From Protonemura montana (Eukaryota; Arthropoda; Insecta; Plecoptera; Nemouridae): a stretch of 64,000 bases of DNA. Below, in pieces: positions 1-10,530 of the stretch (positions within the stretch are counted from its first letter, which is position 1; each line of letters opens with the position of its first letter). The stretch covers positions 13,616,001-13,680,000 of the forward strand of contig OX387608.1 of NCBI GenBank assembly GCA_947568835.1, read 5' to 3'. The position numbers and the translations under genes were made by a program. The notes beneath the pieces are model-generated. The model did not search any database, was not told the origin of the DNA, and saw only the letters and a list, made by a program, of their open reading frames with translations.

Positions 1-854
1 GCTGAACTGCTTGTAAAAAAAATAATTCTAAGTATGATATTCGTTGTTCACCAAAGGGCACAGAAATTACTCATGAATTACATGTCCGATTTTGAGGAAA
101 TTTTTAGCAATTTTTGGACAGACGGAGATGCCCTTTGCCCAAAAAGAATACTTCTCTAACTGAACCATAAACATGCTGAACTTAGATTGCAGTTCATATT
201 TGAAAACATTTTGATCGAAATTTTCAAACGTCTTTCTATGTTCCACCAATTCTTCTGTCCCAAATAAACTGCAGTCACCCAAAGACCCACCTCTGTTCAC
301 GAGGCGACTGTATCTTCAACGACAAAGATGACACGTATTAATCTCGATCTTTGTCTGGCAATGTTTATCCCGTGCGTGTGCACATTACTCCCAACATCGG
401 AGGACATCTTTCTGTCCGGCAGTCGTACAGAGGCTGAGCGTTCCTTGCGCAGGGAGCCACTGCGTGCAGCCGCCGCTGCGTCTTGCATGCAGTGGCGAGC
501 GGAATCCCGTATTCCCTCAACGAATTAGAAGAGTTTTGCCAAAAATTTGAAAATTTTTTCGAGCTAAAGCTCGGTTTTGCCTTATTGACGACGTTAAGCA
601 TGATTTCAAATGTCTATGACATGCCATCCCTTTGAATTAAAGAAAAAATAACAACCCATATATCATAACTTGCTGATTAGATGCACCACCACGTTAAGAG
701 TTTTGCTGACATTTTAAGTAGCCGGGGTTGTTTTAAGGTATAAAAGGTGATCCCGTTTAAAAAATACAGCCTAAAATCACTCTCCTTCCGAAGCAATGCG
801 ACTTCAGGGACCACTAAAGTTTGTCACACCTACATTCGTACCTGTTTAATTGAA
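1..854. other. Intergenic start of window
   Basis: No gene is confidently supported here. The stretch is AT-rich apart from a CpG-richer patch at about 370-520, which holds the small ORF listed separately. No clear repeat family was recognised before about 850. Confidence 0.5.
328..528 (+). CDS. Possible small secreted peptide ORF (weak)
   Basis: This is a 66-codon ORF in a patch richer in CpG than its surroundings. The first ~22 residues (MTRINLDLCLAMFIPCVCTL...) look like a signal peptide, followed by a charged, Arg- and Ala-rich tail. I do not recognise it. Alternative frames on both strands are also open across the same patch, which is common in CpG-rich DNA and weakens the call. No clear splice sites or polyadenylation signal were seen beside it. 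It could be a first exon, a short peptide gene or chance. Confidence 0.18.
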   Translation: MTRINLDLCLAMFIPCVCTLLPTSEDIFLSGSRTEAERSLRREPLRAAAAASCMQWRAESRIPSTN

Positions 855-1100
855 GTTAGTACAACAACTTCACTCGCCTTGCTTATCAACCTCACGACAG
901 CATAGTTTTGTGTAGGGAACCTGCTGTTCGAGTTGTACCGTCCTTCGGAAGGGAAGTTAAACCAGTAGTCCCCTTGGAAGTCGTCGACTGGAGAAGGTTA
1001 CGTGCCTTTTACTTGCATCATCACCCGCTAATTCATCGATGCCATACCAGTGCCACATGGCCCATTGTCACAACAGTGCGTTGTTAAACAACAAAATCAA
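855..1100 (+). mobile_element. 5S-SINE-like family, body and 3' part, plus-strand copy
   Basis: This matches, in reverse orientation, the bodies of the copies at 3.9, 18.5, 28.1 and 42.5 kb. Shared blocks include the reverse complement of the segment containing 'cttgcttatcaacctc', the segment around 'gtaccgtccttcggaaggga', and the end block 'gcgttgttaaacaacaaa'. The 5S-like head is not recognisable at the left end, so this copy is truncated or diverged. No coding capacity. Confidence 0.65.
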
Positions 1101-2297
1101 TTCGAATGAGGCACCAAAGCGGCGCCTCTCGTTTTGTACGATGGCCCGCCACTGGCCAAGGAAAATGTCGTGGGACGGGCGATTATCGTTTGGATCGGCT
1201 TACAGATTAATGTCTTGTCGTCAAACGGATTGTTGTAGACTTACTCTAACTAATAGTATCGATTAACTAGTAAGCTTGTGTTGCCGGACGAACACAGTTT
1301 TAATCACGATTATCTAGAGATGACGAAGTCGACGAGAGGAATTTTTGTCGGAAAGAAAGAGTGTTTTGTTTTTTTTTTCGTTTGGTGGAGGTGCCGTGGC
1401 CGTGGAATAGGTTTCAAGGTGGAGGTGCCGAGTGAAAGGTGTGTTTTTTTTGAAAGGTGGTTACTAGTAGTCCCCCGCTGCAACGCACCTCGATGGGGGG
1501 TGGTATGATTAATTTGTTGCTATTTTGACAAAGATAGTCTGTGCCTGCGAAGGAAAGTTTGTCTAGAAGTGAAATATTTTTGCCGGAGCGCACGGCACCT
1601 CCATCCCTCTGAAAAATAACATTGTAATGCACTAAAAACGCGACGCATTGACTTGATTTCTTCGGTTTCTGAACGTTAAGTACAAAATAATTATAAAAAA
1701 ATTAAAAATTAAATACACATTTTTTTAGCAATTCAATTTTAGAGGTTTTAGAGGTCGAAAAATGTATCTGTGTTATTCTTATGGGCATTTTTTTCTAGAC
1801 ATCCAATGGGAAAAACTGCATCTTCGATCGGTTTTTCTCGTCTTCCAGTGGGGTCATTCCATGTCAATTCAATCATTTTTTTTTGGAAAATTGACCGTCA
1901 CCTCTCAGAAATCGACCAAGCTTGGTAGGATGGTGACCACATCATTTCTCTTGTTGACGTATTTTTTTGTTTGCCTCTGAGTCAAATGGTTCGCCCGGTT
2001 CGGCCCCGAAACGGCGGGACGGCACTGAATTTTGTGGTACACGCGTCTTTTTTCTTTCTTAAATTGCGTTGGCTGTAGATAAGATCTTAAGCCACTTGGC
2101 TAAACAGTAATTTTTTGAAAAATCTCTAAATATTTAGCTAGTGAACACAACAAAGGTAAAATTTTACTTAAAAGTGGCAAAGTAATAGAAATCAAAGTTT
2201 TGCATCTCACGATTGTGTTTTAACCAGAATGCCAGAATCATAAACTAAATGCTTGGTCACAATCTAAAACTGTTGGAAAGAAAAGTAAATTGGCAGG
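1101..2297. other. Non-coding AT/GT-rich stretch
   Basis: There are only short chance ORFs. Homopolymer-T runs and the words 'ggtggaggtgccg' (near 1384 and 1419) recur elsewhere in repeats such as 27.5 kb, so this is probably decayed transposon sequence. No gene is supported. Confidence 0.4.
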
Positions 2298-2470
2298 TAT
2301 TTTATTATTATCAACACTAAAACCGTCTCAAAAATTGATGCCCAAACGGGGACATTTGGGTCATTCCCCGTTTAGCCATAAATTTTTGAGACGGTTAAAG
2401 TGTTGATAATAATAAAATACCCCGCGCATTGCAAGCGTTTGCAATTTAAATAAGATTTCATCTATATAAG
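2298..2470 (+). mobile_element. tRNA-core/TIR element: head-to-head termini forming a palindrome, plus 3' tail
   Basis: A near-perfect inverted repeat of about 122 bp (2298-2419) is centred near 2358. The left arm reads tattttattattatcaacac, continuing through 'ccgtctcaaaaattgatgcccaaac'. The right arm is its reverse complement with few mismatches. After the right arm comes the family's conserved tail ('ccccgcgcattgcaagcgtt'), also seen at 27.7 and 56.9 kb. The tRNA-like core found in other copies is absent, leaving only the two termini. Confidence 0.75.
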
Positions 2471-2940
2471 TTAGCAGGTGTTTCCACCCCTTTCAGTTGG
2501 TGCTACCTACACGGCCTCTTGAACTGCACTTAACAATCGCCATCTTTACTTCGATGGCTTTTCTTGTAAACTACAACTCGCAGATTTTCATGACGAGCTT
2601 CCACGGGCCTAATTATTTGTAATATTATCTTTATACAAAAAAAAAAAAAGAATGCATTTATATGCCTGCAGAACATCTAACGGAGATTATAAGCCGGTGA
2701 TGCTGTAAAACTTCAATAAAACTAAATTGTTTTGACTTCTTATTTTGCACGCAATCCAATTCAATAATAATAATAAAAAAAAAAAATAATAAAAATAGAT
2801 ATATATAGATTTTTTTATATACAAACTCAAATAATTAATTGGGAAGCGAGAGTAACTAATTATTTTACTCGCAATAGTCAGCTCTTTACAAGAATTCCAC
2901 GTTTTCCAATTAGCATTGCATTATTAGTTAGCCAAGAGTC
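2471..2940. other. AT-rich intergenic spacer
   Basis: Contains A-runs (around 2636-2650 and 2770-2800) and no coding or recognised repeat signal. Confidence 0.4.
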
Positions 2941-3200
2941 ACAGCGCTGATGTTAATCGTTCTACACCGTCCAAAAAGTGGTAACGGTCGGTGCCACCCG
3001 ATGGCGCTTGCGGCTGTCCTCTAAAATTAAATAAAATATGACTCAAATGTCAATTCATGTTTTCCAATAGTTTAACTTAGCACTAATGAAGATTAATTAC
3101 GCGTAAACCAGTCTCAAACGCGTGTAAATAACACAATTGGACGTCTTAATACTCGAAACGACGGTGCCTCCATCTCTGAGCGACCACAATTTTTGTAGTT
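2941..3200 (+). mobile_element. MITE-like family D copy
   Basis: Shares ordered blocks with 53.95, 60.5 and 61.6 kb: 'gcgctgatgttaa', then a 'gtggtaacggt...gccacccgatgg' block, an AT-rich middle, 'gtaaaccagtctcaaa', and 'cgaaacgacggtgcctcca'. No ORF. In better copies the ends are weakly inverted (consensus-like ends around 'gctaatgttaaactttc'). Confidence 0.65.
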
Positions 3201-3934
3201 AAATAAGTTCCCGGTAGTTAAACTTCAAAATCTAGCTCTGCGACTCTGACTAACTATCAACCACACGTGACATTACGTATCCAAACCCCCGTGAGAACTT
3301 TATCCGCAGAGTCGATAAATAAATCGGCCAGAGCAGCATGGCAAGTTTAGCACACCGCCTTGCTCGCTGCTCTTTTGCTTGTGATCGACTATCACGTCAC
3401 TCTTGCCAACATAAAATGACCCACTCGTGAACTATGGCTACTGAATCACCTGTTCTACACGACTAGAGTATCGTAAACCACCTGCATTCTAGCCATGCAT
3501 GCACATATTATGCACGTATACACCTGCACAAGCACACTATAGGATGCATAATGTTGTCACAGAGTGAATGCATGGTGGAAACGGCAGCCAATGGTTTTCA
3601 GTTTGTTGTCGGAATTGTGACAAGATATATTGGGGACAAGTAGCAAGAATGTATCTTGTATGAAAGATTGTTGAGTGAAATTATATTGTAATACTGTTTT
3701 AAATCTGTAGTGCGCTTGGGTATTTAACGCGGTAAAATACCTGTATTGACCGTAAAATTGTTTTATTTTGTCATTTTCGACTAAAAGTTGTTCGCAAAAT
3801 TGTTTATTCCTGTTTTATTTTCACTTAACTGATGATTTTTTTAAGGTTTTGATCCGAAATTATATCTGAAAAAATGATTGTAACGTTAAGTATTCAGCAA
3901 ATCGTGGTTTGACCACTTTTGGCTCGTTACAGAT
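3201..3934. other. Intergenic spacer
   Basis: No gene supported. Near 3485-3540 there is a run of alternating 'tgca/catgcatgcacat' words. No recognised repeat family otherwise. Confidence 0.35.
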
Positions 3935-4425
3935 ATGATTGTTGTGTTTAACGACGCATTGTTTTTACGACTGTCCTTGTGGAACTGGTCTAGTGCTATC
4001 GGTGAATGAGTGGATGATGATGAGGATGATTATGAACCTAACCTAGCCTAAAGGAGGAGAGGATACCCGGTGCCGCCACGTAGCCTACTCCTGTCGAAGA
4101 GCACCAAGGGGATCACCGGCTTAACGTCCCTTCCGAAGGACGGTACAACGCGAACAACAGGATTCCTCCACAAATCCATGCTGTCGAAAGGTTGATAAGC
4201 AAGGCGATTGAAGTTGTTGAATTCACTTTCATCCCTCCAACCTCTCTCCCAAGCAGAACTGGTCATGTGTATGATGGTCACCCATCCAATACCTGACCCA
4301 GCGCAGTGCTGCTTAAATTTCATTCCTCCAACCTCCCTTCCGAACAGAACTGGTCATGTGTATGATGGTCACTCATACAATACCTGATTCAGCGCAGCGT
4401 TGCTTAACTTCGGTGAACTTTACCG
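3935..4425 (-). mobile_element. 5S-rRNA-derived SINE-like element with duplicated head
   Basis: Read on the minus strand, the right end resembles the internal region of 5S rRNA: the plus-strand text 'gatggtcacccatccaatac' followed by 'cagcgcagtgctgcttaa' corresponds to the reverse complement of the eukaryotic 5S core. The head module (5S-like piece plus the 'cagaactggtcatgtgtatg' linker) occurs twice, at about 4225-4320 and 4325-4410. The body has 'ccggcttaacgtcccttccg'. The 3' end on the minus strand is '...gcgtcgttaaacacaa'. The element ends about 100 bp upstream of the 4525 gene start, so its remains may sit in that promoter. Confidence 0.75.
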
Positions 4426-4524
4426 ATATTTTTGTGCTAATTTTATTGACATTCATTATTACCGATTACCATAGAAACGTGAAAATGTAAAGTGTATACA
4501 CAACTAAATTGATATCAACCAGCC

Positions 4525-5154
4525 ATGAATTTCATGTCCACATACCGAAGAAGCTACCTCTGGCCTCGCTACATCGGAAAACTAGAGAGCTGCAGAGAAA
4601 TCCGACCACCTCGAGAATACAAAGACAAGCCAGACACATTACCCCCAATCGAAGTGTTCGTCAAGAAAGAAGTCCTCCCACCGCCTCCACCAGAAACCGA
4701 AGCACTCGCCGAAGAACCATCACCACCACCCATCGAATACCCTCACGAGGACATAATGTATCAAGTCTACCCCCATATGAAGAACATCAATAAGATGACA
4801 CCACCGATGGGCGTTGACCCAATAGACCTGTCTGACTACAGATCCACGTACCAGTCTGGTTACTGCGAGTCGCCTAGCACGGAAGCGGAGTACAACCGTC
4901 TGCGCTATGTCAGGATGAGGGTGCCAGCGGGACGTGAGAGTCTTGGGCCGCTTTGTAGCGGAAGTGCTCCTGTGCAGACAGGACCTTGCAGACCTGATAA
5001 GCCTCCTCCACCTGACTACAGACACCCGTTGTATAAGTGGAAGAAGTGTCCGGATCAGAGTCTTGCCAGGGATGAGAACTCGGATCTTGCTAATAGAGAT
5101 TGGATTCATCGACATGGAGGAATGGGACCTGGAAGAATGGTCAAGAACTTCTGA
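4525..5154 (+). CDS. Single-exon proline/tyrosine-rich 209-aa protein, possibly an axonemal/sperm microtubule-associated type
   Basis: An uninterrupted 209-codon ORF with coding-like composition, richer in GC than its flanks, preceded by 'accagccATG', a good start context. It has no signal peptide or membrane segment. Order along the protein: a basic N-terminus with STYRRSYLWPRY (residues ~5-16), a PPRE/KDKP stretch, an acidic proline-rich linker (~50-75, runs of P and E), a central DYRSTYQSGY motif (~104-113), a C-rich/PG segment (~140-165), and a C-terminal basic HRHGGMGPGRMVKNF. A nearby upstream alternative ATG in another frame is a shadow. Two separated tyrosine motifs of the form S/T-x-Y next to prolines recall small cilia or sperm microtubule inner proteins. 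That is only an analogy by composition and I do not recognise a named family. A 5S-SINE lies ~100 bp upstream and an ATTAAA signal follows the stop. I am confident it is a gene, not of its function. Confidence 0.78.
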   Translation: MNFMSTYRRSYLWPRYIGKLESCREIRPPREYKDKPDTLPPIEVFVKKEVLPPPPPETEALAEEPSPPPIEYPHEDIMYQVYPHMKNINKMTPPMGVDPIDLSDYRSTYQSGYCESPSTEAEYNRLRYVRMRVPAGRESLGPLCSGSAPVQTGPCRPDKPPPPDYRHPLYKWKKCPDQSLARDENSDLANRDWIHRHGGMGPGRMVKNF

Positions 5155-5186
5155 TTGATTGGTAATTGTCTACTGGTGAGAAAGTT

Positions 5187-5192
5187 ATTAAA
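5187..5192 (+). promoter_or_regulatory. ATTAAA polyadenylation signal for the 4525 gene
   Basis: The common variant hexamer ATTAAA lies 33 nt after the TGA stop and is followed by GT-rich sequence, which fits a compact 3'UTR. Confidence 0.45.
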
Positions 5193-6590
5193 GGTGTTTA
5201 AACGGATTTGATTGTTGCAAAGATATTTTATTCCGCTAGATGTGTTTTAAGAAACAATACGTACTTACGTTGTTTATGAGAAAAAAAAAGGCGTGATAGA
5301 CAATGATTCTACAAATCGAATTACAAAATCTATCGTGAAATAATCTATCTCTTTCATAGTATGCACATCTCAATCAGTGGAGGCGAGCAAAACAAATCAA
5401 GAGATTTTCCTATTACCTTACACATTTTTTATATGCTTGATGTATGCATGTAGAATGCACTTGCACATATTTACATAGCAATTTGTGCAGCGGCTAAAGC
5501 AAACGCAATCGAATGCAATTACGGGTGCGTTTTCGGTGCATCATTGTCGAATGCAATGCGCTTTTTTGAATGACACCGCACCGGCACATCTCTTGCCGGT
5601 GTTTTAAACCGGAAAATATATCTGAGAGAAAGACATATAGATAACCAATTACTAGAACACATATAATATGCAATCACACAGTGATGTCCACACAAAAGAG
5701 TAATCGTTATGATTAATGCTACAATACCATTTTCGCAATTTTATTTGTTGAGTCATTGAATTCAATATCTAGCGAGGAGTCATGCAGACAATAAGAAAAG
5801 TGCAAGTATATTGTAGAAAATCTGCGCACACAACATTTATTACGAATAGATTAACACAATCACGGTATGTGTATGTGTACGTGTTATGTTTTTTTTTTTT
5901 TTTTTTTTTCTTTGCAAGTGTTTTAAAACATGCACGTTCATTAGAGGCAGTACAATGGCCGAAGTCGCGCAATCGATTTATGACCTGATCTCAGTATACT
6001 CTAAGCAATAAAACCAAATGGCTTGTCTGTGTGAATTTTTATCCACGGCGTAGGTACACACATATATGTGGCACACGATGTCTCTAATGCGTTTTGCTGA
6101 AGGTGTAACGCTCGAGTTTTAAGTGTGTTCTTGGTGTGTTTAAATCGAGTGTCTTTATGATATGTGCAATGTGTTTCTATGATAGATGAGTAGGTTTGGT
6201 TTGTGGTCGTTGTTCGACAAGATACGGTTCTGTAGCACTTGATGGTCGGTGCATTGTTGCACCTTGTGTGTGCGCTTGGGGAATTTATGGAAACTTGCAG
6301 GGAAATAGACGATTGTTTGACTATTTAAAATAGTTTGCTGCTGGAAATAACAGGTTATTAAAGCAAAATTTTGATGTTAGTTGTTGTGTCAATGGTACAT
6401 TTTTAAAAGTTCCCAAATATATGGATCTTGAAATTTGAATTTGAGGGGTCGGATTCACGAAGGAGAGTTTTAATTCAAATTCAATTTAAAATCTGTGTTG
6501 ATTAATTTAAATTTCAGGGCTTATTTATTTATTTATTTATTATTTATTGATCAACAAAAAAGGCAAGTTCACAAGGGTGATATAATAAAC
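5193..6590. other. Intergenic spacer with poly-T tract
   Basis: Contains a T run at about 5889-5910, 'tatgtgtatgtgtacgtg' words before it, and a (TTTA)n-like run near 6525-6545. No gene supported. Confidence 0.45.
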
Positions 6591-6594
6591 CAAT

Positions 6595-6700
6595 GACAGA
6601 CGGTTATTCCAGATTTTTAGAGGTTGTCTCCACGGTGATAACTACTTTACCCCAAAATGTCTGCGAGCTAAGCTTTAACTTTGTGGATCCTGCCCCGGGT
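6595..6700 (+). repeat. Dispersed repeat family E
   Basis: The block 'ccagatttttagaggttgtc' followed by 'ggtgataactactttacccc' recurs in reverse complement at 24.16 kb and in diverged form near 30.3 kb. Short and non-coding. Confidence 0.5.
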
Positions 6701-7665
6701 AAATAAAAAATGTAATAAGTCGCTTTTCTGCCAGATATTGACCTTTTACACATTTTACAGGCATAGGAAAAGCGGTATCACACATTATTATCTTGACCAC
6801 TTACTATATTGTATCTTCAACCAGTCTTCGCTATCGTAATTAGCGAATCTCGACTGCAAAATGTATATAAATACAGAGCTAGATTTCATGCTCCAACATT
6901 TCCAACACCAAACTATCTTCAGGCCAAACTACCTTGAGGACAAAACCCATCAGTTTTACTCGAAGAGTTCATAGCCCTCGAGGGTCCCGGGCACCCTTTC
7001 TGTCTGCAAGGTAGACCTTAATTGCACCCAGCTTAGCACGCGACAAGCGCAATCAAAGTTCGAAAGAATGTTCAAAGGATTGCCGTTAACCCGCTCATTA
7101 AGGGTTTCATGTTTTAGCAGACCACTCAAGATCTTCGTGAGTGTCATCGACGGTAAACAAGAGGTTCTGGAGATCAATAGCGCGGATGAACACCGTGTTT
7201 CAGACCTCGTTCTATGCTGGTACCATATTTGTACGCTGCAATTGGGATGCCTTGGCTTGGTACGTGCCAAGAAACTGGCAAGGGTACAGGCGAGACAGAA
7301 CAAGGATTTGTTTCCGGGATTGTCATGGATTTGATAGTTGACCCTTTCCGGTCCTATGTCGAATGTCATTTGAATGTAATCCGACAGTTACCCTTTTTTT
7401 TAATAGTTAAAATGCTAGTATTTTCGAATGATTCCAACGTTATTATAATTTAAAAGTTTAAACATTTAAATAGTTGTGGAATCTTAACATATATTTCGAA
7501 AATAACTTATTACCACTAATCGATTTTTTTAAATTAAAATATTAGGTTCCTTTTAATATTGTAAATCTATTGTGAACCAAAAAGAATTAAGGCGCAAAAA
7601 TATCGAGGCTCTCTCAAATTTAGTGGGTAGGTTTGGAAATTTAGCTTACGATCCCGGTGTTGAAT
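6701..7665. other. Stretch with mixed ORFs, no supported gene
   Basis: A slightly GC-richer section at 6950-7340 is open in several frames on both strands (up to 137 codons on the minus strand), but none shows a recognisable domain, splice signals or a consistent coding pattern. I treat it as decayed sequence or a transposon fragment. Confidence 0.35.
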
Positions 7666-7667
7666 TG

Positions 7668-7752
7668 GTGACCATCATGGCCACCAACCCAACACATGCT
7701 CCAGAGCAGTGTTGCTTAACTTCAATGATCAAACGAGAACCAATATTCAGAA
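7668..7752 (-). pseudogene. 5S rRNA-like fragment
   Basis: The plus-strand text 'agcagtgttgcttaacttca' followed by 'atgatcaaacgagaacc' closely matches the reverse complement of the 5S rRNA A-box/IE/C-box region (compare GCTGCTTAATTTCGGTGATC and GGACGAGAACC in insect 5S). This fragment reaches further into the 5' part of 5S than the SINE heads. It is an isolated pseudogene fragment or a truncated SINE head. Confidence 0.6.
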
Positions 7753-8329
7753 TTAATATAATTATTTCAAATTTTCGATTTATTTATTTGGCCTATGATT
7801 TCAAATCACATCCTCATTACCGACTCGTGCTATTAACCGGTCAAGGCACCTTATTCAAGTGCACAATCCGTTCATTACTTCGATGGAAAACGACAGAATT
7901 CCGCACATATTTACATTGAAATAGCCGCTTCTCGACGCAATGCAGCCCCACCAAGAGTTAAAAAAAAAACCGTTGGATGTTCACGGCGCAGACGACGAGA
8001 GAAATTGTGTTGAGCATTGTAGATTTTTTAACCCCTGCCCATAGCGCGTACTCAGATGATAAAAAAAAGACAAAGCTCTTAACACGGGCGGATGATTTAG
8101 CAGTGAAGATAGCGCGACAAATAGCAATGTTATGTATCGTTTTGAAATTAATTAAATGCCGTGTGAATACTGTATATATGCGCTGCGCTACGTTTGGCGC
8201 GAGATCAAATTACTCAGCTGGTATGCTAAGTGTTCGGAAATGGGTTTGTTAGATGGAGGAAATGCGATGCACGCGGTGAAATATGACAATGCGGATTTCG
8301 ATGATTACCAAGGGCAAGAATTACAGTTT
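7753..8329. other. Intergenic, no gene seen
   Basis: Chance ORFs only. No repeat family recognised. Confidence 0.35.
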
Positions 8330-8400
8330 TTAGATAAAAAGATAACTCCCAGTTGACTACTCATCTCCATGGTTATAGCCAATCAGATGCTTCGATTTTC
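8330..8400 (+). mobile_element. Foldback-element terminus
   Basis: The text 'gataaaaagataactcccag' followed by 'catctccatggttatagcca' and 'atcagatgcttc' matches the right terminus of the inverted-repeat element at 58.6-58.84 kb almost base for base. The partner arm was not found nearby, so this is a solo end. Confidence 0.65.
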
Positions 8401-9354
8401 TATTTTCCATTTTATATAGACTTTGTAATTCTGACCATAAAACAAAATTTGAGTTAGTATAATTTACCAAAAAATACCATAATACCAGTGTGTATAATCC
8501 TTCGTAAGTTTCGGAACGTAAAACGTTTTGACAAGATTATTTTAGATTGAAACTGTCAAAATATGATAGAGTATTTTACCCCTTTGAAAAACCTTTACTG
8601 TAGAGCCAATTTACTTATCTGGTATCATTCTTTACCTTAAAATCCCTCTATAAAACAAGATTCTGATATACAAATCAGCTCGGTCATCTTTCATTTCATT
8701 TCCTCTACAATTCCCTCATCCTATGTTAACCATCCGACACCAGCATCGGCGTTCGTGCAATTTTCCATGACAAAATAACCAACGATAAAACATCATGCAA
8801 AGAAAACCGACAGACGGTTTCAAAGTTTTTACAAACCAAAATGCACGGAACAAATTTGGCGGGGCCCATTACACATTTCCCATGTCACGCTATAATTAAC
8901 TGAACATAACAGTCATTAAATACCATAACCAAGCGTGGACGATATCGCCTGCGAGGGCGTGCTCCACAGAGACGTGATCAAAAGCCCCCCTCCATCCCCC
9001 GTCATCCCCCTATTTACACATCCAAGCGCATCAAACTCAAAAACGTTTAATTTATTAACAAGAAAAAAGGCGCACAGAAACGCAAACTCTGTTCTAATGC
9101 AGACGAATTAATTGGCAACCAGATATCTGGTGCTGGTGAGCATATAGCACCTTTAGTGAACTCGATGGGCGTTGGTTGCGTTAAGTCGCATGAGACTGAC
9201 GTGCTGGTATTGGTAGAGGGTATTCGTACGTGAAAGAGTTGGTAATGCGTCTGATATGAAATGTACGCCATTACGTGGATATCGATTTCTGTGGTACTCC
9301 AAGAAAAGACTGGTTTATAGAATGGGTTGTATGGAAAAATTCAAATGTGTATGT
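8401..9354. other. Intergenic, no gene seen
   Basis: AT-rich. A minus-strand ORF at 9047-9271 is open but has no recognisable motif or good splice sites. Nothing else supported. Confidence 0.35.
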
Positions 9355-9512
9355 TCAAAAACTATTTGAAATGGGTTTTGAATGCTAGTAAAGGACAACT
9401 AAATTCCCCATTACCCATTTTTTGACATTTAGCATTCAAAACCCATTTCAAATAGTTTTTGTTAAAACTAGTGCTAAGGATGAATCAAGTAGACACGAGT
9501 CTAAAAACCACC
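9355..9512. mobile_element. MITE-like family B, short inverted-repeat copy
   Basis: Left 'actatttgaaatgggttttg' and right 'caaaacccatttcaaatagt' are perfect inverted arms around a ~70-bp centre. They are followed by the family end 'ctagtgctaaggatgaatca' and 'agtagacacgagtctaaaaa'. Related copies lie at 16.7, 24.9, 40.6, 51.0, 53.6 and 60.3 kb. Confidence 0.75.
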
Positions 9513-10454
9513 ATCAAATGTGTGATATTTTTCATGATATTCACATTTTGAAAACATACTTTGAATTTAGGAACACATGGAAGGGTGAAATGATAGTGGT
9601 AGTTCTGTACTTAGACTTGAAAGCGTCCATTAAACAAGCATTTGGCAACTTCAAGTTAATTTAAGAGAAAAATTTGCAACAGAAATGGCATTATCTTCAT
9701 TCTTATCCTGGTAATGTGAAGAAATACCTCTGACAATGCACGTACTTAGTTGTACTTATACTAAATTCAATTCGATCAGCTCAAATGATATGCTCAAATA
9801 ATAATCACTAAAGTATTTTTCGGGTGTGTCAGGACGTTAGATAGATTAGGAATAGACGTTGGGATAGATTAGAACAGGGTAGACCATCGTCAACATTTTT
9901 TTTTGTTCTTTTCCATTTCACGTCACCTCCGAGGCAGCAAAACTTAAACTATTCCTCTTCAAACTGATCTGATCGGACACAAACTAACACAAAATGGTGG
10001 CCATGTTTTGTACTAACTAACAATCGAACACTTAAAGAGTAGAATTGAGCAAACGAGCTAAAAAGATCAACACAGAAGAACACAACTGAACGCACTGAAC
10101 GCAAAATGGACTCAGAAACTACATTTTTTTTTACTGACCTACCAAAAAAACCAAGCTATAGCACAATATTGAACGAAATTTGATTATTAACCACTCTCTC
10201 CCTAACAACGCGTCTCTCTAGTGGCAAAGCTGCGTGCTGTCTTTAAGAAGGGGCACACCAACGATGTTAAATATGATGTATTTACTCCATTTCCAGCCGC
10301 CATGCTGCGACGCCTAGCGCGATGCTAGCGCAGCGTTGCGGCAATTTATGGCGTGTGTCGGCGCGCGCGGGGGGCAAAGATGATGGTTGTGAATTATCCG
10401 AGACACCTTTCATCTTTGCTAAGGTGTATCTGACCGCTGGACCCGTGTGATTTT
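9513..10454. other. Intergenic, no gene seen
   Basis: Mostly AT-rich with a CpG-rich patch at 10300-10375 ('cgacgcctagcgcgatgcta'). No open frame of any length runs through the patch. Confidence 0.35.
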
Positions 10455-10530
10455 GTGCTGTTTAACGACGCACTATTGTAATGATAAATTCTGTGGCATT
10501 GGTCTAACGTTGTATAATCGCTGTGGATGA
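10455..10530 (-). mobile_element. 5S-SINE 3'-tail fragment
   Basis: 'gctgtttaacgacgcactat' followed by 'ggcattggtctaacgt' and 'gtggatga' matches the tail end of the 5S-SINE copies. The body and head are missing. Confidence 0.5.

Noticed and set aside
4720-5115. 131-codon minus-strand ORF opposite the 4525 gene
   Set aside because: It is a shadow of the plus-strand gene. The plus frame has the better start context, full length and a polyadenylation signal.
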